From Plantago elongata (taxonomy: Eukaryota > Streptophyta > Magnoliopsida > Lamiales > Plantaginaceae): a stretch of 42,131 nucleotides of DNA. A program made the translations under genes and the position numbers. Shown here one piece after another: positions 1 to 11,821 of this stretch. A model generated the notes under the pieces. That model was not told the origin of the DNA, did not search any database, and worked only from the letters and a program-made list of their open reading frames with translations. The stretch spans positions 1 to 42,131 of the forward strand of contig JAYMSP010000752.1 in assembly GCA_036897095.1 (NCBI GenBank), in the 5' to 3' direction. Position 1 is the first letter of the stretch; the number at the start of each line of letters is the position of its first letter.

Positions 1-520
1 CCTCGCCCTTTTTTTTGGGTTCCCCCCCCCCCCCCCCCATCTTAGCTCTTAGGTCCAGTGATGTAGACTAGGATCTTAAGTTTGCTTAAATAAATATTTC
101 AAAATTTATCTGTGTATTTAACTGTCTGTCTATCTAGGTAAAAGCGTCTCTACTCAAGTCAAGGTCATCATATGCGTTTAAGGTAGTGTAAACTGGATGA
201 TCAAATCAAAATTTCTTAGTTCTTGTGAGGCCTAATGAGTCTGTGGGTGCTGGTAATAGCAGCCTTTGCTACCGGCCTTTAAACCTCCGCTTTCACTGGA
301 TATAAAACATGAAGAATTATTAAATTTTGATGATTTACAGCATGTACGCAAATTAATGTCCCTACCCCTTTTAGTTGTTTCAGTATAGTTACTTCTGAGA
401 CTTGAGAGGTGGGAAAAAAACAATACATCACAAACATTCAAACGAAATTGTTGAGTTTTTTTTTTTTTTTTGTGCATGAAGTTTATGACATTCTATTTGA
501 ATTTTTCACTGTGTTTACAG
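1..520 (+). other. EXO84B intron (3' part)
   Basis: This is non-coding sequence that ends in a T-rich tract and a TTTACAG acceptor at 514-520, directly before the first EXO84B exon seen here. It holds a run of about 19 C residues near 20-38 and a T run near 456-471. I see no other gene in it. The intron's 5' end is outside the window. Confidence 0.8.
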
Positions 521-3269
521 GAAATTGTCGAGCAACTAACTCGATTGGTTATCCTGCATTTTGGAGGGAACATATTAACAAGAATCTCACAGCTATTTGA
601 CAAGTATGTTGAAGTCTTGATTAAATCCTTAACTGGGCCAACCGAAGATGACAATCTTGCTGATCTTAAAGAGCATATACCTTTTAAAGCTGAAACAGAC
701 TCGCAACAGCTAGCTTTGTTGGGAACTGCATTTACTATTGCTGAAGAACTATTGCCCATGGTGGTCTCACGTATATGGAATGTTTTGAGCGAAAGCAAGG
801 AAGCTGGGAAGGGAGGTGCTGATTGTCTATTACCTCCTATGAACAATACTATTGACCCTAAAGATTGGAGACGTCAACTTCAGCATTCTCTAGACAAACT
901 CAGAGATCACTATTGCAGACAGTATGTTTTGACTTTTATCTATTCAAGAGATGGCGAGACTCGGTTAGAGGCACAGATTTATCTAGGTGGAAAATCAGGA
1001 GAGTCGATATCTGACTCTGATCCTCTGCCTTCCTTGCCTTTCCAGGTAAATACCCTACCCCTGAGAACTCATGCACCTGTTTTTCTGTTCTGGTTATGCT
1101 TATACGATTATCCTAATTCCATGTATTTATTAAAAGCATGACACACTTAGGTGATATTTCAATCACTACTGATCTCTAGCTCATACGTATATAGCTATAC
1201 TTTGTGTGCTTTGTCTGTTCATTTAACATAATGTCAGATACTTCGTTCTCTATCATAATTACCTAGTTAATATGACAAACTGTATCTTTGTTTTATATCT
1301 TAATTATCTGGTCATGAAGCTGCAGCCTTTCAATAGTCTTATGATACCCAATGTCCAATTAAGAGTACACTTGATTTGTAGTTATTAGTTAAAGAGTTGT
1401 GTAGAGTTTTCATATTATAATAAAGGAGAAGAAATACTAGCTGCCTCATGTCCAGTTATCTTAAATACTTTGTTAAGAAGAGATATGTTATAGCTTAATT
1501 AATGTACAAGTATTTTTTTAGAAAAAAACCGATACTCTCGACTCCTGTCTGCCTAGACTCGCATATAATCGTTGCTTTTTGGTAACTGCGCGGGTCCTCT
1601 GAACATAAGTGGTTATTAATAATATAATGAATCGAGAATATTCTTAACTCTTCTTATACTAAAGTTGAGTAACACGACAAATTCTCAGTACCCAAGGGAA
1701 ACTAAGTTTTTTAGAGTAACGAGTCTTCCTTCCTTTGAGCCCTCTATGTATAAATACACGTGTAGACTGTAGAGCTTCCGTATAAGTTACCTTATGGGGT
1801 GGTATTAAATTTCTCGATTTATTCGTGACACTTCTATTAATCTTGAACAGGCATTGTTTGGGAAGCTTCAGCAACTGGCAGCTGTGGCTGGAGATGTTCT
1901 CTTAGGAAGAGAAAAGATACAGAAGGTTTTACTGGCTAGGCTAACAGAAACAGTGGTGATCTGGTTGTCTGATGAGCGGGAGTTCTGGGATGTTCTGGAG
2001 CACAACTCAGCTCCTCTTAGGCCAGCCGGCTTGCAGCAGGTTTATATAAATATAGTACACTTCTTTAATGTCCTGATAATTTTTGTGAAGTTTCCACTCC
2101 AAAATTCTGTGAGAATCTCATAGTATCATTTTTTCAGATACTTATGAACTATTAGAGTATTAGAAGAGTGATAGTAAGCTCAATCTCTGTTAAGTGCTCG
2201 AACTGCCTCTTAGAATTTACATTGAAACTTTCAAGGCAGCTCTACATCCTTGGCTAAATAGATCAGATGAAGATCACAGCCATGTGACAATGATCTAAAT
2301 TTTGAAATGGCTCTTATGCCTGTGAAGAAGGAAATATGTGTTCACAATTACAATTTCTAGATTGCTATCACAATATAAGCATGAAAGCACATTGGTTGGT
2401 AATTATATCAGAAGGTTGTCCTGGTATTTAATCAATAATTGAAACCAGGGAACTAAAATGTTAATTTTGCTAATGGAATGTCTTTCCTTGTAAAAATATG
2501 TTCAAGAGAATGAGAGAAATTGTTTATTGCATAATGCATTCCACCATTTACATTGTGACATATATATGAAGTTATGGCCAGCGGGAGAGTACAATTTCTT
2601 TGTTGGTGCATGTGGGAATTAGGTCTGCGGGAGACTTTGACCTGTACGTGGCAAACTATGAGATAGTTGTACCATGTCATTTTGGTTATGCGGCATGTTT
2701 TTTTGTCATAGAGATATGTGTGTGTAAGATACCTTTTATGTGTTAAAATAATGCTTCACGGCTTCACCTTTTTCTCATTTATGGGATTCCAAAATGCAGC
2801 TGATACTTGATATGCACTTCACTGTTGAAATTGCACGATTTGCTGGGTATCCATCTAGGCATGTCCACAAGATGGCATCAGATGTAATTGCTCGTGCTGT
2901 CAAGGCATTCTCTGCTCGAGGAATAGATCCACAAAGGTTATCCATCATCATTTACACAACTCAACTCCATCCTGCTCTTTTTATCACTTTTCTCACTCAA
3001 GTTATTTTCATGCCAGTTCCCTTCCGGAGGACGAATGGTTTGTCGAAACTGCAAAAGGTGCAATAAACAAGCTTTTGATGGGAGCATCCCCAGAGGCATC
3101 TGAGATGGATGATGATGACGACGGTGCACTCATAATTATGGATGACGAGATTATCTCAGATTCCGATGATTCCCCTTCGTCACTATCAGCAGCAGACTCC
3201 GAAGAGTCCTTTGCATCGGCGCAAATGGAGGAATTAGAAAGCCCTGTATTAACTGATTCTGAGAATTAG
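521..3269 (+). CDS. EXO84B: Exocyst complex component EXO84B (C-terminal half, 5' partial)
   Basis: EXO84 is one of eight subunits of the exocyst, which tethers secretory vesicles to the plasma membrane before fusion; in plants EXO84B also supports cell-plate formation. Four exons join in frame: 521-1045, 1851-2039, 2800-2936 and 3017-3269, giving 367 codons and then TAG. All junctions are GT-AG with matching phases (0, 0, 2). Landmarks are [14 protein letters not shown] and DPLPSLPFQ in the first exon, [20 protein letters not shown] in the second, and [20 protein letters not shown] in the third. The last exon ends in an acidic, serine-rich tail (runs of D, then [10 protein letters not shown]). 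These match plant EXO84B, which is about 750 aa, so roughly the first half, with the N-terminal coiled coil and PH-like region, lies upstream of base 1. I see no frameshift or internal stop. EXO84A or EXO84C is less likely because of the acidic tail and the close match to EXO84B as I remember it. Confidence 0.94.
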
Positions 3270-4215
3270 TGCAGTAAATCTTTAGTGTATTTTTGGTTAT
3301 GGAACTTAATGCAAGTTTACCTGCAGTTTTTCTAGATGCACTAGCTGAATGTAAATTCATTCTGTGATCCTTACTCTCAAGTCCTAACAAGTATTAGTCT
3401 CCTCATTCTTGATCACAGGTTGGAATACCATTGGGACTGAATTTGTGATCTGTCACTTCTTAGTTTGAGCTCGTTGCACTAGGTAGTAGGTACAGTTTAC
3501 TTGGCTTATGTGGTCTGCTTGCTATTTCATGAGTCGGAGGTTCACTGAGTGAGCATCCGCAGCAGCCACAGTTCCCAACACCTTTAAAAAAACACCAGCA
3601 GATTGTCCATTGCCAAGTTTCCTGCTTTCTTGGTATTTTACAAAGAACAGGAATCTTGTGATGGGATGGATATATTGATTACCCAGTTCATGTAATGCGT
3701 TAATAACATGCGGATAGAGTATGTTACAACTAAGCAATGAACGTCTTCTCACGTCTACGAAAATGGAGTACATTACAACTAAGGAACTGAAGTTTTATCC
3801 CATGTACATCAGATGAATCAATTTTTTAAGCTGCAAACAGGAAAATGTGTAAGGTAGGTAAATAAGTCATTCCTCCACGTGGTTCAGAATTTAGAAGAAT
3901 AATTTATTTTGGAACACAAGTATCTCTTCTCTTGATTAATTTACAAATGTTTGGTTCTTTGTCATAGTAGTGGCTAGGATACATGTTTTTAATGGCATTA
4001 ATTTAAGTTCCAGGAGATGCATGTGGGTTGAAAATGTCAGGTTGATGCCCAGTATTGTATGGTAAACTTGTTCATGTCAGTTTACTTGAGTTATCATATT
4101 ATGAGATAATGTGAATGCATGCTTAGAAATCTGCAGCAAATTTTCTTGTATTTAAACAAGTAGTACAGATAGAATATACAGTACAGAACATTTGTATTGC
4201 AGACTTGCAGTAAGG
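3270..4215 (+). other. EXO84B 3'UTR and intergenic spacer
   Basis: There is no convincing coding sequence here; the short open frames lack family features. The first few hundred bases are probably EXO84B 3'UTR. The last part would hold the promoter and 5' leader of the WAT1-related gene. A TTTGTATTGCAG just before 4201 could be a 5'UTR intron acceptor. Confidence 0.5.
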
Positions 4216-5896
4216 ATGGGATTGGGAGAGTACAAGGAAATAATAGTTCTATTGGGATGTCAGTTTATGTACGCAGGAGTCACTCTTACCAGCAGAGTGG
4301 CTCTTTTGCAGGAAATGAGCCCTCGGGTCTTTATCGTCTACAGGAAGACTACTGCCTTCTTCCTCATTGCTCCTTTCGCCTTTTTCACAAAGCAAAACTT
4401 AGTTTCCTGCTACTACATTCAACTTGGTTGAGTCTGTTATACTTTTCTTTTCCCTCTTTCGATTGATTGTTACCTTGCAGAGAGAAGATAAGAAATGTAG
4501 CTCGGGATGGAAGAACTTCTTGTTCATATTTACGCTGTCTTTCGTCGGGTAAGTTAAGTGATAGTACAATTACTTGATCAGAAAATTTCATTAGAAAGAC
4601 TTTAATTCAATGCATGTATGTGCTTCATCTGTTTTGTTTGTGATCCTGCAGCGTTACGCTTTACCAGAACATATATACTGAGGGTTTGTACCTGGCCTCG
4701 TCCTTAGCTGCCAGTGCACTCAGCAATTTGATACTTGTTATCACCCTTATCATCGCTTACGCTCTGGGGTAATTACTAATTCATACTTGAATCACTAGGA
4801 AGATTAAATCGCATCTAATGATCAATATGTCCTTTAGATTAGAAAAGGTCCAGGTAGGAAGCCTGAGAAGTGCAGCTAAGATCATCGGAACAGTGATCTG
4901 TGTTGCTGACTTGCTGGGGCGGCTGCCATGACGTTTCTGAAAGGCCCAAAGTTGCTCAACATGGAAATAATTCAGCCAAGCCATTCTCTTTTCAATTTCC
5001 CGGGACAAGATACATGGTTGCTTGGTTGTGTTTTACTCTTTGGAAGTTCTTGTTGCTGGTCACTTTGGTTAATTTTTCAGGTATGTATGTGTATTGAGTT
5101 AACAACTTTGCAATTTTAGATGGTGCATCTGAAATGTCCTGACTCCTGACGCAGGTCAATGTATCTGCAAACTACCCGGATCATCTGTCAATGACAGCTT
5201 GGATGTGTCTGTTTGCAGCAGTGCAATCTATGCTCTTGACTATAATCATAGAACATGACACTGAGGCGTGGCAGCTAAATTCGTCTCTTCAGATATGTTC
5301 TTGCCTGTATGCCGTAAGTGACTAGCTAGCTAGTCCTGTTTATTATTCTCATCTTGTTTGGATATTGAACAAGTAGTTACTTTTTTGATGAACATATAGG
5401 GCCTTTCATCAGCAGTTACTAATTTTGCCCAAGCCTGGTGCATTTCAAGGAGGGGACCAATGTTTTCTGCTATGTTCAATCCTCTGTTTACTGTCATTGT
5501 AACCTTGTTCGATTTTTATGGACGAGGAAATGTATGCTGGAAGGTACTTATAGTTACTTTATCACTACAATGACCAGTTCAAGATTTACATTTGATTTGT
5601 TACAACTTGAAACTTGATTATCTAAACTGGTTTAGTAGTGATTGAACTTTTCCGGGTTTTGTTATCATATTAGCTTGGCAGGTGCGTTATCTGTGGTAAT
5701 CGGACTATATATTGTGCTATGGGGTAAAGCAAAAGATCATCACGCAGAAGTGAAGGTAGATACTCAGACAATCAAGAAGCAAAGTGAACTGAAGGTAGAT
5801 ACTCAGACAATCAAGAAGCAAAGTGACCAAGCAAATATACTACATGATGATATAACTAGTGATCCGGAAGATCCACTTCTACATCAAGGACCGTGA
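4216..5896 (+). pseudogene. WAT1-related (EamA/nodulin MtN21-like) transporter, two frameshifts
   Basis: The family consists of ten-helix DMT-superfamily membrane transporters for amino acids, auxin or related metabolites. Seven exons are visible: 4216-4401, 4481-4548, 4652-4768, 4838-5080, 5155-5313, 5400-5543 and 5674-5896. The start MGLGEYKEIIVLLGCQFMYA and later motifs (MSPRVFIVYR, VTLYQNIYTEGLYLASS, LKGPKLLNM, YIVLWGKAKD) are typical of the family. Two lesions break it. An 8-bp tandem duplication (4903-4910 repeated at 4911-4918) leads to an in-frame TGA at 4929-4931, leaving about 154 aa. A single extra base near 5511 shifts the frame again before the last helix. Ignoring those 9 bases, all exon phases fit and the protein would be 376 aa, normal for the family, so inactivation looks recent or reflects base-calling error. 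The first donor (TTA/GTTTCC at 4402) is weak. The hydrophilic tail carries a 39-bp tandem repeat. Confidence 0.87.
5752..5829 (+). repeat. 39-bp tandem repeat x2 in the transporter C-terminal tail
   Basis: Copies at 5752-5790 and 5791-5829 are nearly identical and in frame. Each encodes a 13-residue unit containing VDTQTIKKQS. The repeat lies after the last membrane helix, in the cytosolic tail, where length changes are tolerated. Confidence 0.9.
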
Positions 5897-7244
5897 AACT
5901 TAAATACGATCCATAAAACGATTGTTGATTAAGTTAGAATCGAACATGAAATTGGGTCATAGAGTCGTCAGTTGGGTTTATTTGACAATGATGTAGGGAA
6001 AACTATAAATAGGTCCTACATTCAAACAAAATGTTATGTTTAATCCGATATAGGTTGCCATAATGAATCAATGATATTTGAAAAATAAATACCATGAAAA
6101 ATGGTGGAATACAAGATATCTGAATCACATTTCGTTTGTTTTCAGGTATTAAAGATTCGTTATAACAACCTACTCACCGAATTAAATATAAATTAAACTG
6201 TATTTAGATGTATGTCCTATTTATATTTCTCATTACATATAAAACTTTTGATGCTTTGTGAAACTATTTTGTAAATGACATTGTTAGGTTTATGAGACGA
6301 AACTATGTCATAGAGTCAAGTTTGTAGTCTTTTCTAATTGTTCGAATGATAATAATGTGATTATGTGACTAAATAAGGAAACATCTTATCCCTACAAATC
6401 GTAGGTAGTGACTAGTGATTTTAATCGAGTAAAGTTTATTATCACAAAACTCCACTCGAATTCGATTTGTAATTAGCTCCATTGCTAAACAAATTAATTA
6501 CTTATATGACTATGTTCTCTTTAATTTACTTAACTGAATGAAATTGAATTGATAACTAAGCAAAGTTAAATTAAATAAATTTTCAGTTAAAATTAACATA
6601 AAATAGCTCAACCTAAATGCCTTGTAATAATTTAGAATACAATAGCAAAGGCAAAATATTAAAAGAAGAGTTGTAAAAATAAAGCTAACAAACCTTATCT
6701 AAACACTAAAGTATAGATTAAGACACAAACTCATTGACTTAAATGCATCTTGACTTGTTGGGTCATGACTCATGACTTTGGAGCAACGAATAAGAAAATA
6801 GAGAGAAAAGGTATATCTGGACTAGTCTTATTTCAAGATTGGAATGTGAGTTTTACATCTTCACTTGCAAAGTTATGGCCTGAAAACTCAGGTTAGGTTA
6901 TATGATATAATCGGACGGACATGGACATTTATTTAGTATAGTTTCTGTTGGGTTTTTGTATGGGCTTGATTAGAAAGCCCAAATCGTAGTGGTATTGGAT
7001 GTCCCACAATAAATATTGGACGGCTGAAAATGAACATCCACATGATTGACTTATCCTAGCCGTCTAATGATCCACACTACCTCTTTTCTCCCATCCAATT
7101 ACATTTAAGCGCGTGAAGAAGAATATCGCTCTAATAAATAAATAATCTTCCTTCTTTAGAACTCTACCAATTTTGTGCCCTAGTCTCTCTCTATCCAAAA
7201 ACCCAATTTTATACTTTGCCCCTTCCAATTCCCCCATATTCACG
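5897..7244. other. AT-rich intergenic spacer
   Basis: I see no gene, tRNA or clear transposon in this stretch. It is strongly AT-rich with stops in all frames. The last 200 bases are C/T-rich (CTCTCTCTATCC, CCCCTTCCAATTCCCCC) and look like the promoter and leader of the DR1-like gene that follows. Confidence 0.5.
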
Positions 7245-7310
7245 GTGAGTACTCCAATTAGGGTTCTTCAATTCATCGATTTCGAATCCTACTGATTTCT
7301 TTGGTTTCAG
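7245..7310 (+). other. Probable 5'UTR intron of the NC2-beta gene
   Basis: A good donor (CACG/GTGAGT at 7245) and acceptor (TTTGGTTTCAG ending at 7310) enclose 66 bp just upstream of the start codon at 7331. A small leader intron is common in plant housekeeping genes. It is inferred from splice signals only. Confidence 0.5.
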
Positions 7311-7330
7311 TTTTGGAGGTCAAACCGGAG

Positions 7331-7822
7331 ATGGAGGCGATGGACATCGTGGGGAAGAGTAAGGAGGACGCATCGTTGCCGAAAGCCACGATGACGAAGA
7401 TAATCAAGGAGATGCTTCCGCCTGACGTGCGTGTCGCCAGAGACACGCAGGATCTTCTGATTGAGTGTTGTGTTGAATTCATCAACCTAATTTCGTCGGA
7501 ATCGAACGAGGTTTGTAATCGGGAGGATAGGAAGACGATTGCGCCGGAGCATGTGTTGAAGGCGTTGGAGGAGCTCGGATTCGGGGATTATATTGAGGAG
7601 GTGTGGACTGCGTACGAGCAGCACAGGCACGAGACGGCGGATACGCCGAGAGGGGAGAAGTGGACGGCGGGAGCGGAGATGACGGAGGAGCAAGCGCTGG
7701 CGGAGCAGCAGAGGATGTTTGCGGAGGCGAGGGCGAGGATGAATGGGGGAGCGGCTGTGCCGAAGGCGGAAACGCAGGCTCAGGCGTCGCAGCCGCAGCC
7801 GCAGGGGAATTTGACGGCGTGA
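7331..7822 (+). CDS. DR1: NC2-beta / DR1 homologue (TBP-binding histone-fold repressor, NF-YB12/13 type)
   Basis: NC2-beta pairs with NC2-alpha (DRAP1) through a histone fold; the dimer clamps TBP on promoter DNA and blocks TFIIA/TFIIB, giving general transcriptional control. The 163-aa product starts MEAMDIVGKSKEDASLPKAT. The histone fold (about residues 15-95) contains IIKEMLPPDVRVARD, LLIECCVEFINLISSESNEV, REDRKTIAPEHVLKALEELG and GFGDYIEEV. A C-terminal segment EEQALAEQQRMFAEARARMN follows, then a Q/A/P-rich tail. This is the Dr1 signature and separates it from the true CCAAT-binding NF-YB proteins. The ATG at 7331 was chosen because plant relatives start M-x-P/A-MDIVGKSKEDA; the next ATG (7340) would lose three residues. 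The coding region is one exon and much more GC-rich than its surroundings, especially after 7550. Length is normal for plant Dr1. Confidence 0.94.
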   Translation: MEAMDIVGKSKEDASLPKATMTKIIKEMLPPDVRVARDTQDLLIECCVEFINLISSESNEVCNREDRKTIAPEHVLKALEELGFGDYIEEVWTAYEQHRHETADTPRGEKWTAGAEMTEEQALAEQQRMFAEARARMNGGAAVPKAETQAQASQPQPQGNLTA

Positions 7823-9772
7823 CGAAGTATTTTATCTCAACTCTTTGTAGCTATAGCAGTGTTTAGTCCAAGCCCTGGTCCTTTGTACTTGTATTATAAT
7901 CCTGCGTAACGCTCTTGGGTACTGTTGTGGCTCTTATTCAACTCCGATGGAGTTTGTGTTTAGGTTTAGAAGAAGCAACAAAAAAGAAAGAAACGTACTT
8001 GGTGATTCTATTTAATTTCGGAGTGTGGAATTTGACTTAGAGTCTGTCCTACTATGTATCTAAGATCTCTTTGTTGCATATTTAGTTCTAATTAGCTTTT
8101 CCCGTATTGTCTCTCGCACTAATTCTTTGGTATTTTGCTTCTTCGTTCATGCTTTATGTGTGAGATTATGCACATGGTCTTTTCCTACTTGGGAATTGTA
8201 TTGGTTTAGTTGTAACAAGCTTGTTTCAGTTTTTATTTATGTTTATTGGATCATGGACTGGTTGTGCTCCTAGAATCAGCTCCGTGATGCTAAGATTTCC
8301 TGCTCATCAGTTGATTCAATACCCTTGGTTTATTAGTATTCCAGCTCTTCAAATCATAGAAAGTCATATGTTCAGGTTCATGCTGATTAGACAGAGGAGG
8401 TTAAGGAATTTCTTTGCAGATTTTGGTTACTTGTCTGCATAGGCTGTTATAAATCATGGCCGACTATCATCCTGTTCAGATTTTGCTATTTTTTTCTCAT
8501 TGGCAGTTATAAAACACTTAAAAGTCATAGTTGATGATTCCATAAGTTATTGTAGTCAGCTTTAGTTTTTAATTGTGCATAGTGCCTCGTTGGTTCAGAT
8601 GATCCGTGCAATCATTTTTTCCTTATCAATTTTCATTTCAGGCTTTATGTTACGATGTATTGAGTTATAATCTTGAGTTACTATTGTTTACTGATTCATA
8701 ATGCTACTGGTGTGTGGTGGTTGTTCAGTTGATCCATGCCAATCATGATGACTGGACTCAGACTGAGAAAGTCGAATTATGGTTGCGAGAAATTGAATTA
8801 GAGGTTGGTGTTACTTATCAGTTTATTGTTTTGCTGTTGACTTATTGAACTTTAGATTAATTGTCTAAATAATCCGGACCTAGTTAACTTTGTGTTTAGG
8901 TGCATTTGTCCACAGTTAACTTGTGGCTACCTTTTCTCACTTCTAGATGTATTATTTTGCCAGTCATTAAGTTGAGATGAGATTACTGGTAGAATGTCCA
9001 TGTGGGAGGTGCATAAGATCCTTCCGTTGTACGTTCCTCTATGAAAAAAAATGTCGCAATTACAGGACCAATTATGTATCATATATCGTGAATTATGCTG
9101 TATCATATATCGTGAATTGCGTGATGTCTGGTGTCACTTGGATCTGAGTTTTGAAAATTGCTTACAAGATCTTCATTTCTCTTCTATGACTGTGGACACT
9201 GATTTTGTCAGCCATGAGAAAGGAGGTGACTGGATAAAGAGTGATACCTTCAACTATAAAATGTTGGTTAGCTTCATGGAAATTATGTGGAAAATGCCTG
9301 ATGGCTAGAAAGAACGAGTGTTTCAACCCTTCAGCTCAGGTTTGCCTGGTTCTGTGTCAGGTGACACTTTCAGTTACTCTAGCAGTACTAAGATGTTCAC
9401 TCATTTTGGCGTAATTGTGCTTTATCCTGGTCAGTATGTTGGCTCTTTTCTATAAGCAAGTCATCAAAGATACCTGCAAAAGATGTGAAGTTGTAGATTG
9501 TTGTTCTTTTTCTTTTTCTTTTTTAGCAGACACTATTTGCTGTGCTTTATTCTTTTTGTGTTTCTTTAGCAATTGGTGATTATAGATTAGTTATCTCATG
9601 ACATGAAGTATCATCTGCATTTTATCTGTAGAACTTTGATATGCAAAATACAATTCAGTCGTTGCTGGAATGATGTGCTTGTGGCGCCATATCTGCCAAC
9701 CCCAAGCAGCTGGAGAAATAGAAAGTTGTTTATTTTCTGTGTGAATTATACCCTGTGAAATTCTCTCAACAT
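7823..9772. other. 3'UTR and intergenic spacer
   Basis: The first 200-250 bases are probably the 3'UTR of the DR1-like gene. The rest is T-rich sequence with short open frames only, none with recognisable domains. Two related snippets (GTTCAGATGATCCGTGC near 8595 and GTTCAGTTGATCCATGC near 8726) occur 130 bp apart, but I cannot assign them a role. Confidence 0.4.
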
Positions 9773-9900
9773 CTTTTAGTACTACTATTGTTTTTTTCTT
9801 TTCTTTTTTGAAACGGCTAAAGGTGACTCGAATCCTCGACCTATTGGTTAAAGCTACCAACTGAGCTGAGCTACGCTTCGTTGTCCTTTTAGTACCATTG
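9773..9900 (-). mobile_element. tRNA-derived SINE with A-rich tail and target-site duplication
   Basis: Read on the minus strand from about 9885 to 9791, the sequence carries a tRNA-like RNA polymerase III promoter: an A-box region (AGCTCAGTTGGTAG, 9854-9867) and a B-box (GGATTCGAGTC, 9825-9835). An A-rich 3' tail follows, seen as a T/C run on the plus strand at 9791-9810. Flanking direct repeats CTTTTAGTACTACTATTG (9773-9790) and CTTTTAGTACCATTG (9886-9900) look like a slightly decayed target-site duplication. The unit is only about 95 bp, so it is either a very short SINE or a retroposed tRNA fragment. It is not a functional tRNA because the cloverleaf 3' half is not maintained. Confidence 0.72.
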
Positions 9901-11821
9901 TTGTCATCTTCTAGTAATATTGTTGGTCATCTCTAGCAAAAGCAGCAGTCTCTCTCTTGGTTTCTTTTTCTCCTTTTGGGTTCTCATGACAGTTTAAATA
10001 TCAATAACATGTCTTGATCCAGTGATGGTATACTTGTGAAAGCCGTTTGCTATGATTCGTTACATTCATGTCAGTACTTTCCGATGCCAAGCATTGGCTA
10101 TATGCTGCATTGGTGGTAAAGGTATCGTATATCTTAAGACTTAAGTGCATGATGGGTACAGACATATCAAAAATCTCTATTGGATTTGAAGATTTGTAGT
10201 GATTCATACTGTAATTCTTCTTGAATACAAGATTCTCTTTTCCTTGATGATGAATGCAACATGAGCTGCGAATGCTGAACAAAGAATTCATATCACACTC
10301 TAATAAACAATTACACTTGATGATAAGGAAAAAACACTACGATTTCTACATCTCAAACCTAATAGTCCCACAAAAGAAGCTCAAGGGTGTCCAGTGTAAA
10401 CCATCTTATCCCTGCACCACATGCACAAAGGGAACACTGGGAGAAAGTAGTAAAAGCCAAATGTAAGTGGGATAAAGTAAAAAATGAAGTGGTGACATAA
10501 AAAAAAAAAAAAACAAACCACACACGCTGCTTCTCTATATACTTCTGAATTTGAAAGTAGAGTATATTACTACAATATAGTTATTGACTATATAAACTGA
10601 ACGTGATTGTTACAGACCAAACCGTGGAAAATTGAACCTTTGCACGAGACACTTGAGGAGGATGATCTACCTTCTTGACTTTCAATGAATGCCCAATCTC
10701 TTCTCTCGTGATGCTTATTTTTGTAATAACGAATCACGGAGAAACACATACATACCACAACTGCAACTACTATACTACCACTTTTCTGATTTAGACACTT
10801 AACTAAAAAGCAATTAGAACAATTAAAGACACCATTAAATCGTCAATAAAGATGGTTGTTGTTTGCCACCAGTGCGAGTTATACTAGTAACAAAGTGGCA
10901 ATCATTTAAAGGAGAGGCAGGCATACATAATAGCGAGGTAAAAAGGGAACTGGAATAACTCTGAATCACTTCTATTTCTTTACTAGCACTTATAACTTAT
11001 AAGTAGTCATTATAGCTTATTATGAAATCGATCCTATAGGAAAATGGTACCCGAACCAAGAAAGGGCATAGTTTATTCGTATTATACAAATCGTTATATA
11101 TTGTGTAGAACATGTAATGTTACTCATTTGAAATCGTTTTTACTTTTTGGGTTGGTGAAACTCGTGAATAAAATGTGGAATATTAATAGAATAAAATGAC
11201 TGAGTATATATGTAGAGGTAAATTAAACTACCTTTTAAGAAACTAATCAATAATGTGCACTAATGAAGAAGTAAATATGAAGCAGCCTATAAATTGATTT
11301 AAAAACTAAGGGCACTTGTCTTTTACATGTTAAAGAGCTCGGTACAATATACATAACACATTCATTGCAGCAAAACAAATTAATTAGTAAAGTTAATGCT
11401 TCTGTAGTCTGCATGTGCTAATGCTTCTGATACATACTATTTAAGTAATTTGATTAAAAGAGAAGTTAATTCATACTGTGTATCTCAATGTCTAATGACT
11501 CAATTAGGATACAATTTGAGATGCTTTAGCTGTCATTAACAAGGACTAACATTGCTTACATGAACAGTGTTGGATACTTGAATTCTATGCATGTGAAAAC
11601 TAAGTCTGTATCTGTAAGTAATCATATTAAGGTTCAAACTTGAAGCAAGAATTACATAACTTTGAATAACTGCAATTTCAGCTAATCAGATTATGAACAG
11701 CAAGCAGTCAAGTTTTTCAAGAGAATTTATAGGAAAAAAAGAACATAACATAGCTTATGAAGAACATACCGCTTACCGGGACTGAACAAACTGTTCAAGA
11801 AATTCGTCTTTTATCGATAGG
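9901..11821. other. Intergenic, probably including the 3' part of pri-miR167
   Basis: No protein gene is recognisable. On the minus strand this lies downstream of the MIR167 hairpin, so part of it should be the primary transcript. A good minus-strand donor (CCG/GTAAGC near 11775-11780) could start an intron in that transcript. The transcript end cannot be placed from sequence alone. Confidence 0.4.

Noticed and set aside
4402..4432. Extending transporter exon 1 to the donor CTTG/GTTGAG
   Set aside because: Joining there gives phase 1 and a stop at once in exon 2; the weaker TTA/GTTTCC donor keeps the family frame.
8740..8840. Possible box C/D snoRNA (ATGATGA near 8747 and CTGA near 8764)
   Set aside because: No terminal stem and no second CTGA at the expected distance; the two motifs alone are common by chance.
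9854..9867. Functional tRNA gene on the minus strand
   Set aside because: The A- and B-box regions are present, but there is no intact acceptor stem or cloverleaf, and an A-rich tail and flanking repeats point to a retroposon instead.
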